From Linum tenue (taxonomy: Eukaryota; Streptophyta; Magnoliopsida; Malpighiales; Linaceae): 64,000 bases of DNA. Below are positions 1-12,747 of this stretch, in pieces. The notes beneath the pieces were generated by a model. The model did no database searches and had not been told where the DNA came from. It saw nothing but the letters and a program-made list of their open reading frames with translations. Every line of letters begins with the position of its first letter. The first letter of the stretch is position 1. The position numbers and the translations under genes are program-made. The stretch spans positions 13,600,150 to 13,664,149 of the forward strand of contig CAMGYJ010000004.1 in NCBI GenBank assembly GCA_946122785.1, given 5' to 3'.

Positions 1-79
1 CAGTGAGTTTGGGCAACTGGAACAAAAGATGTGTTTCACAAAAGAATAGCTAAACTCATGTCATGTGTGACGTTATCAG

Positions 80-1146
80 GTCGCAGAGGGAGCAAGAATG
101 CGAGGCGCATCCAAAATCATCGGCGTCGACTTGAATGCTGATAAGTTTGAGCTAGGTATATCGATACAACGTGTATGTTATATTCAATCCTAAATTGATC
201 CTGGTAGTAGGAAAAAACGAAGTCACTATATATCTAGCAAGATAGACCTTAATTTCTGGGAATTTATTTTGACTTACAGGGAAGCAGTTTGGGCTCACTG
301 ATTTCATCAATCCTACGACAATTGGTGATAAGCGTGTGAGCGAGGTAATTGGCAGCTCTATATCTACGGAGATGGGCCTACCTATATTTACATTACATAC
401 GATGCATGAGATCCATTGATGGAAATGGACGTAACAAAATATTAGACATTGATTGATTTTGTTTTTACAAATTATTATAACGATGATGACTGCAACGAGC
501 GGATAGCGTTGAAGCTAATTTGGTGGTTTTGTGTCATTTAATTAATGGTTTAGGTCATCAAGGAGATGACAGATGGAGGAGCAGACTATTGCTTCGAATG
601 CATTGGGTTGGCTTCTTTGATGGCTGAGGCTTTCTCTAGCAGCAGAGAGGTATTTGTTAAGTATTTCATTTCCATTAAAAAAGAAACATATTGATTTTTT
701 TTATTTTATGAATTGAATGGATAATCATTGTACTAATTAATTTGTTTGTACTGTGACACAATATATATAGGGATGGGGAAAGACGGTGATAGTGGGGATC
801 GAAATGCACGGCGCACCTTTAGTGGTGAGCCCTTACGAGATAATACGAGGGCGGAGCATTTGTGGCACCTATTTTGGAGGCCTCAAACCCAAAACTCACA
901 TCTCACTCCTTGCCAAAAAATACTTGGACAAGGTAACGTAATAGCCGTTCAAATTATTTTGTTGGAAAAATGGTTGATATGTGTTTGATTGATTGGTTGG
1001 TGGGGAAAAATTGCATGCTGCAGGAGCTCAACTTGGACCCCTTCATCACACATGAAGTTGGATTGAAAGACATCAACAGGGCTTTTGAGTTGCTGGCGGA
1101 AGGACAGAGCCTGAGATGCCTTATATGGATGGATGGATGCAAATAA
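80..1146 (+). CDS. Alcohol dehydrogenase-like protein, 3' part (five exons, start outside window)
   Basis: C-terminal 173 residues of a plant zinc-type alcohol dehydrogenase-like enzyme (medium-chain dehydrogenase family), which oxidises alcohols or reduces aldehydes with NAD(H). Exons with GT-AG borders and consistent phase are 80-155, 280-344, 554-649, 771-932 and 1024-1146 (stop TAA). The first visible exon begins VAEGARMRGASKIIGVDLN, the Rossmann beta-alpha-beta region ending in the acidic residue that binds the NAD ribose. Later exons hold GADYCFECIG, GWGKTVIVGI and GRSICGTYFGGLKPK, and the end CLIWMDG is typical of plant ADH-like proteins. The catalytic zinc-binding N-terminal half lies before the window. 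No frameshift or stop breaks the visible exons, so the gene looks functional. The exact ADH subclass cannot be fixed from this part. Confidence 0.9.
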
Positions 1147-3540
1147 CTAGCTAACTGAGCCTGCACTCACCCACCGGATCATTATATGAGGATAAAAGCC
1201 TCGGAGACTGTTGAATAAAAGGGTTTTCATAAACGATCATCTAGGATATATAATGATACAATAAAAATTCACACATATATACAATTATTTGAATCGTATG
1301 TGCTTGTTGCTCAAATCCTGATGGAGGAGGAGAGTCGTAGCATTACTAAATGCTTTAGTTTTATTCCATGTTTGAGGGAGACCATTCTAATTAGAGCTAA
1401 TACCACTACACCATCCGATCTAGAAAAAATGCTACATGTGTCCTATTTTTTTTAATATGACAATTCTATCCCAACATATATGAGAACTTTGTGTCAAGAC
1501 ATCTTACGTTGAACGTTAGAGATAACGGCGGACGAAAGTCAAACTGTTATTGTATTTGGCTGATCTGAAAGTCGATACCTTCCTGCGATCAATCCCTCTC
1601 AGGTGTTGGGCGTTTCCATCCAAGTGACCGGTGGGGATATATGCGAAAACTTTCAACTTATAAATCAGAATAAGGAATAACAACTAGCAAAAGTTTAACA
1701 AAGATAAAAACTAGGCATAATTAAAGGCAATTATCCTAATTATGCTCTCCATAGGTCTGATGGAAGTATATGTCATATGAGTTATCACCGACTTTTTAGA
1801 AGATGATTCATATTTCATATGAATTATATTTCATCGTATCTTACTTTTAACTATTATTAGATCTAATATGCTACGATGGGTCCTATAGATTTCTCTCTTG
1901 AGGAGCTTGAGTAGGTCAATCGATTGTGATAGATTGTTGTGTCCAGACTCATCCAACACAAAACTTATTCAAAGCTATCGACACGTGCGAAGATAGCTTT
2001 GATTAAATAGGCAATCTTATTGACAAGAAAACATACACAAAGATTGAATTAACATCCATAACGAAATCAGGCATCATCCCTAGTTTCAACACAATCTCTA
2101 CAATATAGGGATTCAGCTATCCATAAATACATAAGAAACAAGAGATACAAGAAGGATAGATGTCACTATGATGATTTCTTACTTGATTCTTGACTTTCTT
2201 ATTCGTTTTGAGGGTTAGGAGCTTCTCTAGATCGTATTTTCGTAGCTAAGCCCTACTGAGTTTGTCCACATGACATATATGACTGTTTGATCCTCATAAA
2301 TTTATCCATCTATACGCGTTTTCCATAATGGCGTGTTTTTTAGTCGGCTAGGCTGCCATTTTGGGCTTTAGGCAGACAGCTATTTTGCTGCTTGACTTGT
2401 TCGGGTCATATCTCACTCATCCAACCTCTGAATTCGTCCCCGTTTGAACCAAGACGATCGTATTATCACCATCTTTTATGTCATTATCATCCTCTCTGAT
2501 TTATCTTTCATGGTTGGATATACCTTTACTATGAAAACGCTATCTAGATCTTGAATTAACAGGATTTTTGGACATGATACTATACTTTTAACCCTTAATG
2601 AGTAAATCCTAGGTCTTATTTATCTAAATCATAAACTATAAACCCTAAGACGGTGCTTTCAAATTTTTGCCTATATTTGGATGAATCATAACCGTAGATT
2701 ATTATTTCAAATTAAATTGATCTTGGAGTATAAGATTTAGAGAATTAAGACCTGGATTTTGATCTTGAATGGTTAGAGTAGTCGAATTGGATCGCTAACC
2801 ATATTATCAAGGCAGCTCATTAGTTGAACTCAATGAGTCACTGAGTCGATCTAGCTCGCGAGCCTCGTGAGCCGAACAAGGATGAGCTCAGGCTTGGCTT
2901 GTTTACTAACGAGCTGAGTTATGAATGAGCTTTTTCCTAATCAAGCGTCGAGCCGCTCATGAACAATTTGGCTCATTTGCAGCCCTATGTACAAGTATAT
3001 CTTAATTAAAGTAAAACAAGTTGAAGTCAGATGTAAACTTACCAACAAACCAATAATGACACCACCTTTTGGTGAACTTGCGGCACAAAACCATGCACTC
3101 GTCTTGTTACCGCATTGGCCTTGTCATTGGGTCATCATAAACTATGAATGTCACTCTATTATCCCATATGTTAATATAGTAGTCGGGTTTCCTTTGATAA
3201 TTGGTTGTACTACACCTCAAGTCCTTATTATGTTTGTGTAGGTCTTTAAACACGACCAGTGGTGAGGCAGGGTTTGGTTGATATTGCCTCATGTATCTAC
3301 TCAGGGACATGATACTCGGTAATATTCCAAAAAATGAGGGCGACCTTGGCATGACCAATTCGCTTGATCCTTAGGGTGTAGCAAGTGGTTCACCTTTACA
3401 TACCCTGGGGATACATATTCCATTCCACTTGAAATAACAATGAGGTCTAATTAGCATACTCTACTTATCACACTCAAAAATTACAAACCATAGCAAATAG
3501 GTTATTTGGTTAACTCGTTGACCCAAAGATAGTCAAAGTG
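1147..3540. other. Intergenic, no gene recognised
   Basis: AT-rich sequence downstream of the ADH-like gene. The first 100-200 bases probably include its 3' UTR. I see no exon-like open frame, tRNA or clear element end here. Short open frames near 2987-3358 on both strands match nothing I know. Confidence 0.5.
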
Positions 3541-3551
3541 CAGATGGTACT

Positions 3552-3820
3552 GCTCTAGAGAGTGCTCTGATAAGTGGTCTCTTATGGTAAATCCAAACCA
3601 CCTAAGAAAAGTGGCTCACTTTTACCAACACAACTTAACTACGACCAAGTATAATCATAATTTAGGTATGCAGTATAGTGGTTCAGGTTCTACATGTCAA
3701 CCCGGGTCCTAGGTATACTGTTACTCCGCGCAATTCTATAATATAAACTAAAGTAAGCCACTTTTCGTAGGTGGTTTGGATCTACCAAAAGAGACCACTG
3801 ATCAGAGCACTCTCTAGAGC
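3552..3820. repeat. Foldback: 65-bp inverted repeat with duplicated 20-bp border motif
   Basis: Arms at 3552-3616 and 3756-3820 are inverted copies differing at about five positions, separated by about 140 bp. A motif GTCAACCCGGGTCCTAGG occurs in the same orientation inside the loop (about 3697-3714) and just outside the right arm (about 3832-3849). This fits a foldback or an insertion at the end of the LTR that lies to its right. No target duplication was identified. Confidence 0.75.
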
Positions 3821-5052
3821 AATTCTAAATGTCAACCCGGGTCCTAGGTGAAAGTCAAGTGAAGTTTATTATAAACTAAAGCAAAACGAAAGACAGTAAA
3901 TGTTCTGGGTTTTCAAGTATGAGAAAGGTCAGCCAGGTATGTGTCCCCCTAGTCTGCAGTTAAGTCATGTTTTAATCCCCCAAGTTCATTTCAATTGACA
4001 AATATACTGACGAAAGTTCTTCACATGTCTGGACTCTCGACTAAAGCATTCCAGATCCTCTGGTCAGTAATGACAGTCTTTTTTGGATACCGGGCATGCG
4101 ACTAACCTCCACCGAAATAAGCTAATCGAGGCACTACCACATAAAACTTCCTCTACTAGATTTCGATTTCAGTACAGAGCAGTAAATCGACTTCTCGACT
4201 AAAGCAATCAATTCACAACTTCCAATTAAGGTTGCTCTTTTAACCTATGTAGGGACTAACGTTCTAAAGTAAAGCAGAAATCACAGGAATTTGATCAGGA
4301 CTCATGCCTTAATTGAATATATGATAGTCAATCATCCATGAAAATGGATTCATACAATCATTCCTAGAATACACGACAAGGGTTCTTCAAAACCTAAGTG
4401 AAGGGAAGTCACTCCATAGAGATGAGAGAGAATACGGTATATCTTTCCAAATCTTCAATCTTCATGTCTAGGCTTGTTCATCAAGCTTCAAAGGCAAAAA
4501 AAAAAAAAAAAATCCTCCAATTATGTTCCCAGGTCGCCCTCAAATCACTCTCTCATTCTAGGGTTCGTCCATTGGGTGTTCGAGATCCAAAACCCAGCCC
4601 CCCTCTCCAAAAATTGCAAAATAGCCTTTATACCCGAAGCTGAAATTTGCACCTGCCAGTATGAACAGCCGTGAAAATCAATGCACTTCCCGTACAAACT
4701 CCAGAACGCTCCATTTCACTTGATTGAGAAAGGGGGAAGGCACGCCCTTGATGTGGAAAAGCACGGCCATGTAAATTGGGCTCCTGGCTGTGCAAACCCT
4801 CTGGAAACCTTGCACGGTCGTGTAAATATTTGCACGATCGTGAAAATTTTCCAACATGCACTGCTAAGCTCCGTTTGAGCTCGTTTGAGCTCCGATTGAC
4901 TCAAAACCTGCGCCCAAGCCTTCCTTTACTTGTTAGGGCTTGAAATACATCAAAGGAGCAAAAACTAGCATAGAATAGGCCAAGTAATGATCAATCTCCA
5001 AGCTAAACAATCAAGAAATTGAGGGGAAAACATGTGCAAATATAGTGTTATC
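3690..5052 (-). mobile_element. Degenerate LTR of an Athila/Tat-type Ty3/gypsy element (minus strand)
   Basis: Read on the minus strand, the block starts TGATAAC at 5052, the usual start of Athila-group LTRs. It has the long transcribed layout seen in this group: repeated 'cacgatcgtg/cacggtcgtg' stretches, a T17 run (4497-4514), and 'gaagaaccc' followed by intron-like AT-rich sequence. The lower end is taken at the motif CCTAGGACCCGGGTTGACA and is uncertain because of the foldback at 3552-3820. No coding region of the element is recognisable on its left. Confidence 0.55.
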
Positions 5053-5289
5053 ACAAGGAATATTAAACTTTGTGTTAAGATGAATGCAAGGAATATATCA
5101 ATATCGAAACTCAAGACAAAATAGAAACAAAAATCTATCATAATAACTGGAAAAGAATAATAATATACCTAACACCATAAGGGTTTTTTCCTAGTTCCTC
5201 ATTGTGAGCCCAATCTTTGCTTGGAAAGTATGGTGCAAAAGTTTAAAGCTAGTCCCAAGTCCAAAGTTAGATGGTCAACATGTGATACA

Positions 5290-6905
5290 TTCATAGTTAT
5301 ACATATCTTAGACCCCATTAGTTAGATGTTTGTAGCATTTTACCTCACAAACTTATTTACTTTGGCCATTTTTACGCTAGGTTTTGCTTTCTTTGTAGAT
5401 TCTAGGTCCTAATGTATCAAGGATGTTTGAGAGCAAGTTTCAGAGCATTTGGAGTCCATTTGGAGCAAGCAAAGGAGAAAATCCTAGGAGAACAAGACAT
5501 GTTCATCTTTTCTTCTTTGTTTGAGCTCTCTTTCCCTATGAGATAAGCTTTTCTCTTCACTTGGGTTTGAGGAACCCTAGCTAGATGTAGTTGCATAATT
5601 GTTTGTTTATAGCCATAGACTTGTAATCATTCTATCTCATTATCTAATTCATGTTGATTGATGTTCTTAACTTTTTCATGCTTGATTTGGGGGATTGTGT
5701 TTGACCTAAGAGAGAGAAAATCTAACTAGGTTAAGTTGGGCGTGCTTGGGTTATAGAAACTTGATTGATTGCATTAATCGTGAGTCAATTATATCATCTA
5801 TACTAAGTTTATGATGTTTCCTCCAATTTATATATATCTTAAGGTGAGCCTTAACCTAGGAGAGAGAAATCTAATTGGCTGATTGAGCATATATGGATCG
5901 AGGTACCTTGTTGATTGCACGAGAGTCAGTCAACTAAGGTCATGTGTAGTGAGTGAAAGCCATCTAGAGGGAATCCATAGCTTAAATGCTTGTTTAGGTG
6001 ATTAGTTTGTAGAGAAATATCGCCTAATTAGCTAAACTAAAAAAACTTAAATGTCTTAATCGAGATTCAAGGTCAATTAATGGTGCCCTCTAGTATAGGA
6101 GTGGAGTGGATATTTCATTGATTTGAATTGAGATGGGATTGCTTTTGGATGTTGATTTTGCAACATACACATGTATTTCTTGTTGGATTCCCAATCATTG
6201 GCCATGTTTGGGGATCGTATGTGAGATAGTATCTAATATACTGGCCATGTTTGGGGATCGTATATGAGATAGTGTCTAATAGACTACGGCTAGAAGGCTC
6301 TATCTGTAGGGGAGTAGAAGGGATTGCATTAATCGTGAGTTGCTTCTATTTGGTGATCTAGGGTGACATAGAATAGGGACTCAAAGATCAGTATTTCTAC
6401 AATTAAGCGATTAGGGTTGCACGACAATGGATTCTCTCGTTTGTTTGGAAGTGGCCACAATTCCTTTAACTGAGAGTTGTGACTAAGTAGAGGAATACCT
6501 ACGCTTTCATGTTCTTCATTGAAACTTTCTCAATTTCCTTTCAATCTAGTGTTGCTTGCTTCATCGTTTGATACATAGCTAGGAGGAATCTATCCCCAAG
6601 TGAGCTCTCTCTCTTAAAAGTTATCTCCTTTTAATTTTTTAACCTTTTAGTAAGTAGTTTTAGGATATTTGAGTAGTGTCAGTGAAAATCCCAAAATCAA
6701 TTGGCTAAAAAGAGGACCAATGTTTGTGTAATAGTCCAACTACAGCTCTGGGAGTATGATAATTTACAATATGAACCCTATACTACAAGCCCTAGCCTCC
6801 TATTCACTTTTTGGGAGTTAGATTAGTTTGTGCGAGTCATTTTGGAGCCACCCTCATTCTTTGTATCCACCTCCGTACACTTGCAAAGCTCTGCATACAA
6901 GATTC
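5290..6905 (+). mobile_element. Second Athila/Tat-type LTR remnant (plus strand)
   Basis: The plus strand shows the characteristic LTR order: 'acgctaggttttgc', purine-rich leader-like sequence, then 'ggaaccctagctagatgtag' and repeats of 'gattgcattaatcgtgagt' (about 5771 and 6321). A 42-bp tandem duplication beginning GGCCATGTTTGGGGATCGTA lies at 6201 and 6243. The borders are not sharp, and similarity to the next LTR (6930-8256) is in layout more than in sequence. Confidence 0.45.
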
Positions 6906-6929
6906 GAGCATAATTAAACGTGTTTTCCC

Positions 6930-8256
6930 CCTCACATTTTGATCGTTTAGCTTGATTTAGGATGTTCCCTTAGCCTATTTTATGCTAGGTTGCTCTTTTT
7001 TATGATATTATAGGATCTAGTAGGTAAATATGGAGAACGGGGAGAAGTTAGAACAGTGGGGACGAAAATGGAACATAAGTGCACAAGGAAAGGATTAAGT
7101 CAAGAATAAGTGCTTTGGTTCACGACTTGTCCATGAAACCTGTCGAATCGGTCGTGAGACACAACAAAATCCCAAGGATATTCGATTTCTGCATGACCAA
7201 TCTCATGGCTTGGTCATGAGACGTGTTCAAGAGGTAATGAGATCGAGCAAAATGGTGGTGTATATGGTTGGGGTCACAACCAGGTGTTAATTCTCAAGGT
7301 CGTGGTCGTGACTTGTGCATTACAAAATATATCTCGGGTTTCATGCCATTTTTGTAAGGGGACTTGGTTTTAGAGAGAAGTCGGAGCTTTTCTTCCATTT
7401 TAGAGAGAGTGACAAACCCAAGTTTCTGGGAAGAGATTTGGAGCATCCTAAGGCCATTGGAGGCTTGATTTCACCACCAAAAGTAGCCAAGGAGCAAGAT
7501 CTTTTTCCTATGATGATTGTCTTCTCCATTTTGGTTGTATTTCTCTTCCTAGCTATGGAGTAGTTTTTCTGTTCACTTGGGTGTTGTGGAACCTTAATTA
7601 TTATGTTGTAATTGATTGTGTGTGAACCCTAGCCTTGATATGCACTCTTGATTATATATTGAGTTGAGTATTATTGATGAAATTGATGGTTCTTGATCAC
7701 TTCCCTCAATTTGGGGCTAATTGACCGAGTAGAGAGAATATTTCCTTAGGTTGATTAAGGCATTGCAAATACAGAATTTCGGGTCTATGAACGAGTGCGA
7801 TTACATTATTTATGGTGTAGCGGGTTTTACCCTATTGTGGTAGTAGTTGTGATTGCCTCAATTACCTAGGTCGTTTATAGGTTAGCCTCTCCGGGTAGTG
7901 TAATTGAGCGGGATTGGATAACGCGAATAGGAAGTCCAAACTAGATTAGAGATCTTTGAGGTATATGTAGAGTGGATTGAATTAGGGTGTCATAACCTCG
8001 ATACAGTGTAGACTAGAAGGAGCACATCCGAGTGAATCTTCCCTTAACTGAAACCAATCTCATTTACTTTCTTGCTTGCTTAGTTATTAGTAATTGAAAC
8101 ACCTATCGGTTTGTTAGATAACGAATAGTTCATTGAATTAAGGGTAGATAAGCCATCCGGGTTGATAAAGAAATACTTTCTCTTTACTACACTCAATTAG
8201 AGGTTCCACTTGGCCTTTTATCGGGATAGTTATAGTCCATACGAGAGTCAAGTTTT
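6930..8256 (+). mobile_element. Presumed 5' LTR of the Athila-like element carrying gag
   Basis: This block precedes a primer-binding-like site and a broken gag, as expected for a 5' LTR. It shares 'cctattttatgctaggttgct' wording with the other LTRs of the group. The usual TGATAAC start is not visible, so the left end is eroded and 6930 is approximate. Confidence 0.5.
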
Positions 8257-8278
8257 CTGCCGCCTTTGTCGAGGAACA
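8257..8278 (+). other. Degenerate primer-binding site of the Athila-like element
   Basis: The sequence here (tgccgcctttgtcgagga and onward) resembles the Athila-group site TGGCGCCGTTGCCGGGGA with several substitutions. It sits between the LTR end and the gag start, which is the right place. The match is imperfect and rests mainly on position. Confidence 0.45.
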
Positions 8279-8402
8279 CGACTTATTATTTGGCAAAAGT
8301 GAACTATTGTTACTTTAGATTTTACTTTCTAGCAATTTTGAGTTGTATCTTGCTTTTCCTCTCCGTGTTTGTGTTTTTTTGAAGTTAGTTTCATGTGGTA
8401 TA

Positions 8403-9575
8403 TGACCAGGAGCAACCTAGATCACTTGGAGCCACTTGACGACAACATCAATTGAACTCTCCGACAGCTTGCACGAGAAAGGTAGTCAAGAGAAGAAAGG
8501 GAATGATTAGTGGTTCGGGCTCCACCAAAAGAAGAGGAGTCCAAGGAAGAAGATGAATCCAAAAAGGATGAGATTGAAGTTGAAAACATGGCCAAAAATG
8601 TCGAGCAACAAGGTGATGAGGCGAGGACCATGGGGTATTACACGACCCACGAGTGGTGGGTATTCAATTAAGCATTTGACATTTACCTGTGGTGGCAAAT
8701 CACTTTGATATCAAGACAGGTGTCATCTCAATGATCCAAATTAATATCCAATTCCCTAGCCTCAACAACGAGTCACCGAGGGATCATACCAATCGATTCT
8801 ATGCATTCACCAACGAGATTAATGTAAATGGTGTGCCCAAAGAGGCCCTTAGCTTGAGACTGTTTTCTTACTCTCTAAGCGGCAAAGCTCAAACTTGGTT
8901 CAACAATCGAGGGACCTAGTTCAGTAGCTCTTGGCGAGGTCTTTCAACCATCCAAGATCGTCGAGCTTCGCAAGAAAATCACTCACTTCTCTTAATAAGA
9001 AGATGAGACCTTGAGGGATGCATGGAAGCAATACATCTATTTGTTCCTCCAATGCCCTAACCATAGGTATGATAATAATTTCAAGGTTGGCACATTTTAC
9101 AATGCTCTCTCTCATGAAGATTGGATGCTCATCGAGTCATTTTTTCAAGCCAACATGCTCAATACGACGCCCCAGTAAATGACCAAACTATTTGAAGAAA
9201 TGGAGACTAAGGGGTATGATTGGTGCATGACTAGAAGAGGAAGAAGTGTGAGAGACAAGGGTGTGCATGCAATCGAGTTAATCCCCTCACTTGAGGCAAA
9301 AATTGATAGCATTACCAAAATGATAGAAAAAGACACTTCCTCAATTAACCAGGGAAAGAATCTAGTGATGATGTGTGAGTGGTGCTCGAGTACCAACCAT
9401 GTGTTGGAGGAATGTCAAATCATGATGGAGTCCACAATCCCTGAGGTACAAGTAAACGTCATTTTGAATGGTATGGGAAACAACAAAAACAATCTTTATA
9501 GCAATACATACAACCGGGGTGGCGTAGCCATCCCAACTTCTCATGGGCATCACCAAAAAACTCAAGGCCACTAGT
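8403..9575 (+). pseudogene. gag: Broken gag of an Athila-lineage Ty3/gypsy element
   Basis: Gag packages the element RNA. A start at 8403 reads MTRSNLDHLEPLDDN, the usual N-terminal style of Athila gag, and meets a stop within 20 codons. Further recognisable pieces in other frames are FPSLNNESPRDH and ALSLRLFSYSLSGKAQTWF (8689-8919), then DETLRDAWKQYI and GTFYNALSHEDW near 9000-9125. Next comes KLFEEMETKGYDW and a zinc-knuckle-like CEWCSSTNHVLEEC (9179-9574). At least three stops or frameshifts separate the pieces, so no functional protein can be made. Homology is clear from the order of conserved blocks. Confidence 0.8.
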
Positions 9576-9639
9576 TTTCACGGACCTATCGGAGGCTACC
9601 AGCCAAGACCTCTATTCCCACAACAAAGGCCGCCATTTT

Positions 9640-10690
9640 GGATTGAGGGAGAACTTTGTGATATGGCTAGAGGCTCTGATTGGGAAATTAGGGAGGATAC
9701 ACTTTGATCACTTTGTCAGCCTCAATTGTCAGGCGGCAATGTCGGCTGCGATTTCCCATCCTCTATGGAGTCATCTCTTCAATATTCAGGACGACGTATA
9801 TGAGGAGATATTCATCGAGTTCTACTCCACCTTCCACCACCGTAATTTGCACAATAGCCGGACCACTCCTTATGTCACATGCCATGGTAGTGGGGTGAGG
9901 TGTGAGATGTCTTACTTGAAAATTACTTAGGCAATTGGGCTCGACACCAGGAATTTCACTACCCGGGAGAATGACGCACTCAACGACCTCGGTCAGCAAA
10001 GGCTCTACGAGCATTATTGTCTCTTAGAATTTTAGGACAAGATGTTTGTTGTCGGCCATATGAATGCCTCCCAACCCTGACCTCATTGGAGCCTCCTCAA
10101 CATGTTTCTCACTCACTCCATCATTCCGAGTGCTTGGGCATGAGGCAAGGTGACTTGGGCATTGTTGGCCTTTTTCCCCATGGATAGGCCAATGAAATCC
10201 CTCGACTTGGGCAGTGTGGTGGTGACTTCCTTCGATAGGATAGGTAGCAATCCTTGGGTGTCCGCCATCCATCAGGGCCCCTTCATCACCAGGATCACCC
10301 ATCACTTTGGAGTCGATCTCACCATCTGCACCAGATATAACGCCTCACAGCTTATGCCATATGATACACTCAACCGCATGGAAGTGCTATGAATGGAGGG
10401 TTTCGTCTACTACATTGCTGGTCTCCACCCAGCCGACCTCTTACAATGTCCACTTCCTAGAGATGAAGAGCCACCTCCTCACCTTTCTTCAAATAGAGTC
10501 GGTCCTTCCTCCTCCATTATTGTTACCAGGCTCTCCGTCTTGGAGGGCCAGTACGAGCGTCTTAAGATAACCTTTGACAGAGAGAGGGCGGCTAGATGCC
10601 ACTCTCTATTCATGGAGGATCATTTGATGACCTTTCATGGTCTAGTCCCTTTCAACTTGTGTTGGCAGTGTTCCCGATAACATGGACAGG
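9640..10690 (+). pseudogene. ATHILA ORF1-type / putative plant transposon protein, degraded
   Basis: Fragments in several frames follow the order of the ATHILA ORF-1 type domain found in many plant retroelements: PLWSHLFNIQDDVYEEI (9760-9810), then a stretch around NDALNDLGQQRLYEHYC (9970-10020), VTWALLAFFPMDRPM (10150-10195), and GPFITRITHHFGVDL (10279-10323). They are separated by stops and frame changes. The function of the domain is unknown. The piece lies directly after gag, with no protease, RT or integrase, so the element was non-autonomous or lost pol by deletion. Confidence 0.55.
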
Positions 10691-10770
10691 ATGTGGATGG
10701 CAACTGTTCCGGATCTTGAGCACTACTCCTCCTCTTCCCCCTATTGACTCTTTTTTTAAAACTATGTATG

Positions 10771-11530
10771 TGATAACTCAATATTTAGTTATTTACACAT
10801 GTTTTACCCACCATTCTTAGACTGTCTAAGAGTCAATTCTCACATTTTAAGCCGATTTCATGCTAGGTTGTGCTTTTCCGTCGTATTTCAAGACTTGGAT
10901 TGGAAATAAAGGTTTGGGAGCAAGTTTTGGGTCACAACGAAGAGTGGATGAGATATGGGAGCTTGAGAATCAAAATCCCATACAGGCCATCCAATCCCTG
11001 ACCAGAGATCATCAAGCAGGAGTCGGGGCGAGGCGTTTCACCCTCCGACCATTCGATTCCAAAACCATTCGCGGACCAAGCATCCCCTAGTCCGAGCGCT
11101 CCTTCGCCCAAAATCTTGGGTCGTTTGGGCGACATTTGTCACCTCCGACCGTCAATCGGTGGTGAACCTCCGGCAAACATCCGGCCAACATTCGACGACC
11201 TCGCTGATCATCCCATTTTCATGGTTTTAAGTCCCTCACCCATTCCTAACATTCCTCTATGGTCCTACTTGAGTTTCCAGATTTGTGACTTTCACTTTCC
11301 TTGGTATTTTTGGAAAATCGGATTGTAGATGTTAGTATCGAGAACCATAATTTCTTGGTGTGTTTGAACTAGTTTAGGGCAAGGGATGTATGTGCATGTT
11401 TCATGCTAGATCGTGATTTTTGTTATGATTGCCTATATTTCTCCATTATTGCCAAGTCCTGAGAACGTCAATAGTCTGCATTGCATGTGCTTTCCGTGTT
11501 TTATCCTGCCATGCTGCTGTTTTTGCTAGA
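10771..11530 (+). mobile_element. Athila/Tat-type LTR, probably truncated
   Basis: It starts TGATAACTC at 10771, as LTRs of this group do, and continues with 'catgctaggttgtgcttttc', parallel to the LTR at 6930-8256. The right end is indefinite: by about 11536 the sequence has passed into another decayed internal region. Confidence 0.5.
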
Positions 11531-11535
11531 ATTTA

Positions 11536-12747
11536 ATGCCTAGGTGGTTGTTTGGTGTGGGGGAACTAGTTCTCCCATGCATTTGGTTTTCTAACGTGGT
11601 TTGCTCGGCTCCTCCTATGGCTAATCTATTTTCCATGATAATGTCACGGAATCACAGATATATGAGGAACCTGAGCCACACTGAAGCGTATGATGCTAAG
11701 TATATTGAGATCACGTCCGACACGTTTCAGCCCGTGGGTACATCGACTTTGTTGTCTTCCAAGAGTTGTGGAAGAGCTGGTCCTCGATATGGAAAGGTGG
11801 GTCGGGCGAAGGGCGAAGGGAGTAAGGGAAAATGCTTTCATGCCAGTACGGTACCAAGACCTTGATTCAACTAGTAGCTCAGGTACCAATTGCTATCATT
11901 ACCCTAGATGTCAAAGCCGGTAAACCAATCTATAACTCTTTCCAGGTCTACCGAACCGGCTCTGAGGAAGCACATTTGATCTTTAACTCTCATGCTAAGA
12001 TAGAAGCCAAGGAAAAGAAAGTATGTCCGATGCTGAACCTGGTTCTCATGACAAATGTTCGCATCAGCCTTTTATGTTTACAAAAAAACTTGTGTTTCAA
12101 CACTGCGCATAGCACCCCAAAATCGGGTTACTTTCATTCAGATAGATACATTATATACCTTAAAAACAAGGGCCATCCGGTCGTGAGTGAACGTTCAACC
12201 TTCGTTCACAGAAGAAGGAGACTAGTTAGGAAAGAAGGAACATGGTGTTGTGCTTCTTACCTATGATGATTCCGCGCCTGGTCAAGCTTATTACTTGCGG
12301 GCGATTCCAATCGATTGAAGTTACAGTTCAAAGCTAAACCCCGAAGCGAAGTAAGCTGAAACTTCGAGGTCATAAGCCCTGCGGTGAGATACCAACCATC
12401 CGCTATCGCCCACCCTAAAACCACTTTTTCCTACCATAAGAAGGAACGTGGTAGTAACTTACTTATCAAAGTATATTTATTCCTTCATGTCTTCTTTCTA
12501 TAAGCAAGCTCCCTCCGGAACCGGTTCTTGAGCATGTTGGGAGATCAGTGCAACTAGGATGAGTATTCAACTAGCTGACCGAGAGTTTGTGCGTGTACAA
12601 TAAGATTATAGTAACGTTTCTCGTTTCCGTCTACTCTCTTTATGCAATGAAGAACTAGAGTCCATCCCACCTTGATTTGTTTATCAAGTTGCATTGGTTT
12701 GAGTAGGTTTACTTGGGGACAAGCAAATGCCAAAGTGTGGGGGAGTT
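11536..12747 (+). pseudogene. Decayed internal region of another Athila-like element, with polypurine tract
   Basis: Open fragments at 11536-11865 and 11832-12266 look like remnants of retroelement coding sequence but cannot be assigned to a domain. The region ends in 'ccaaagtgtgggggagtt' (12730-12747), a textbook polypurine tract for this group, placed directly before an LTR start TGATAAC. Orientation and element type rest on that junction. The coding assignment is weak. Confidence 0.5.

Noticed and set aside
4398..4904. Several 60-80 codon frames on both strands
   Set aside because: Inside the LTR; no conserved content.
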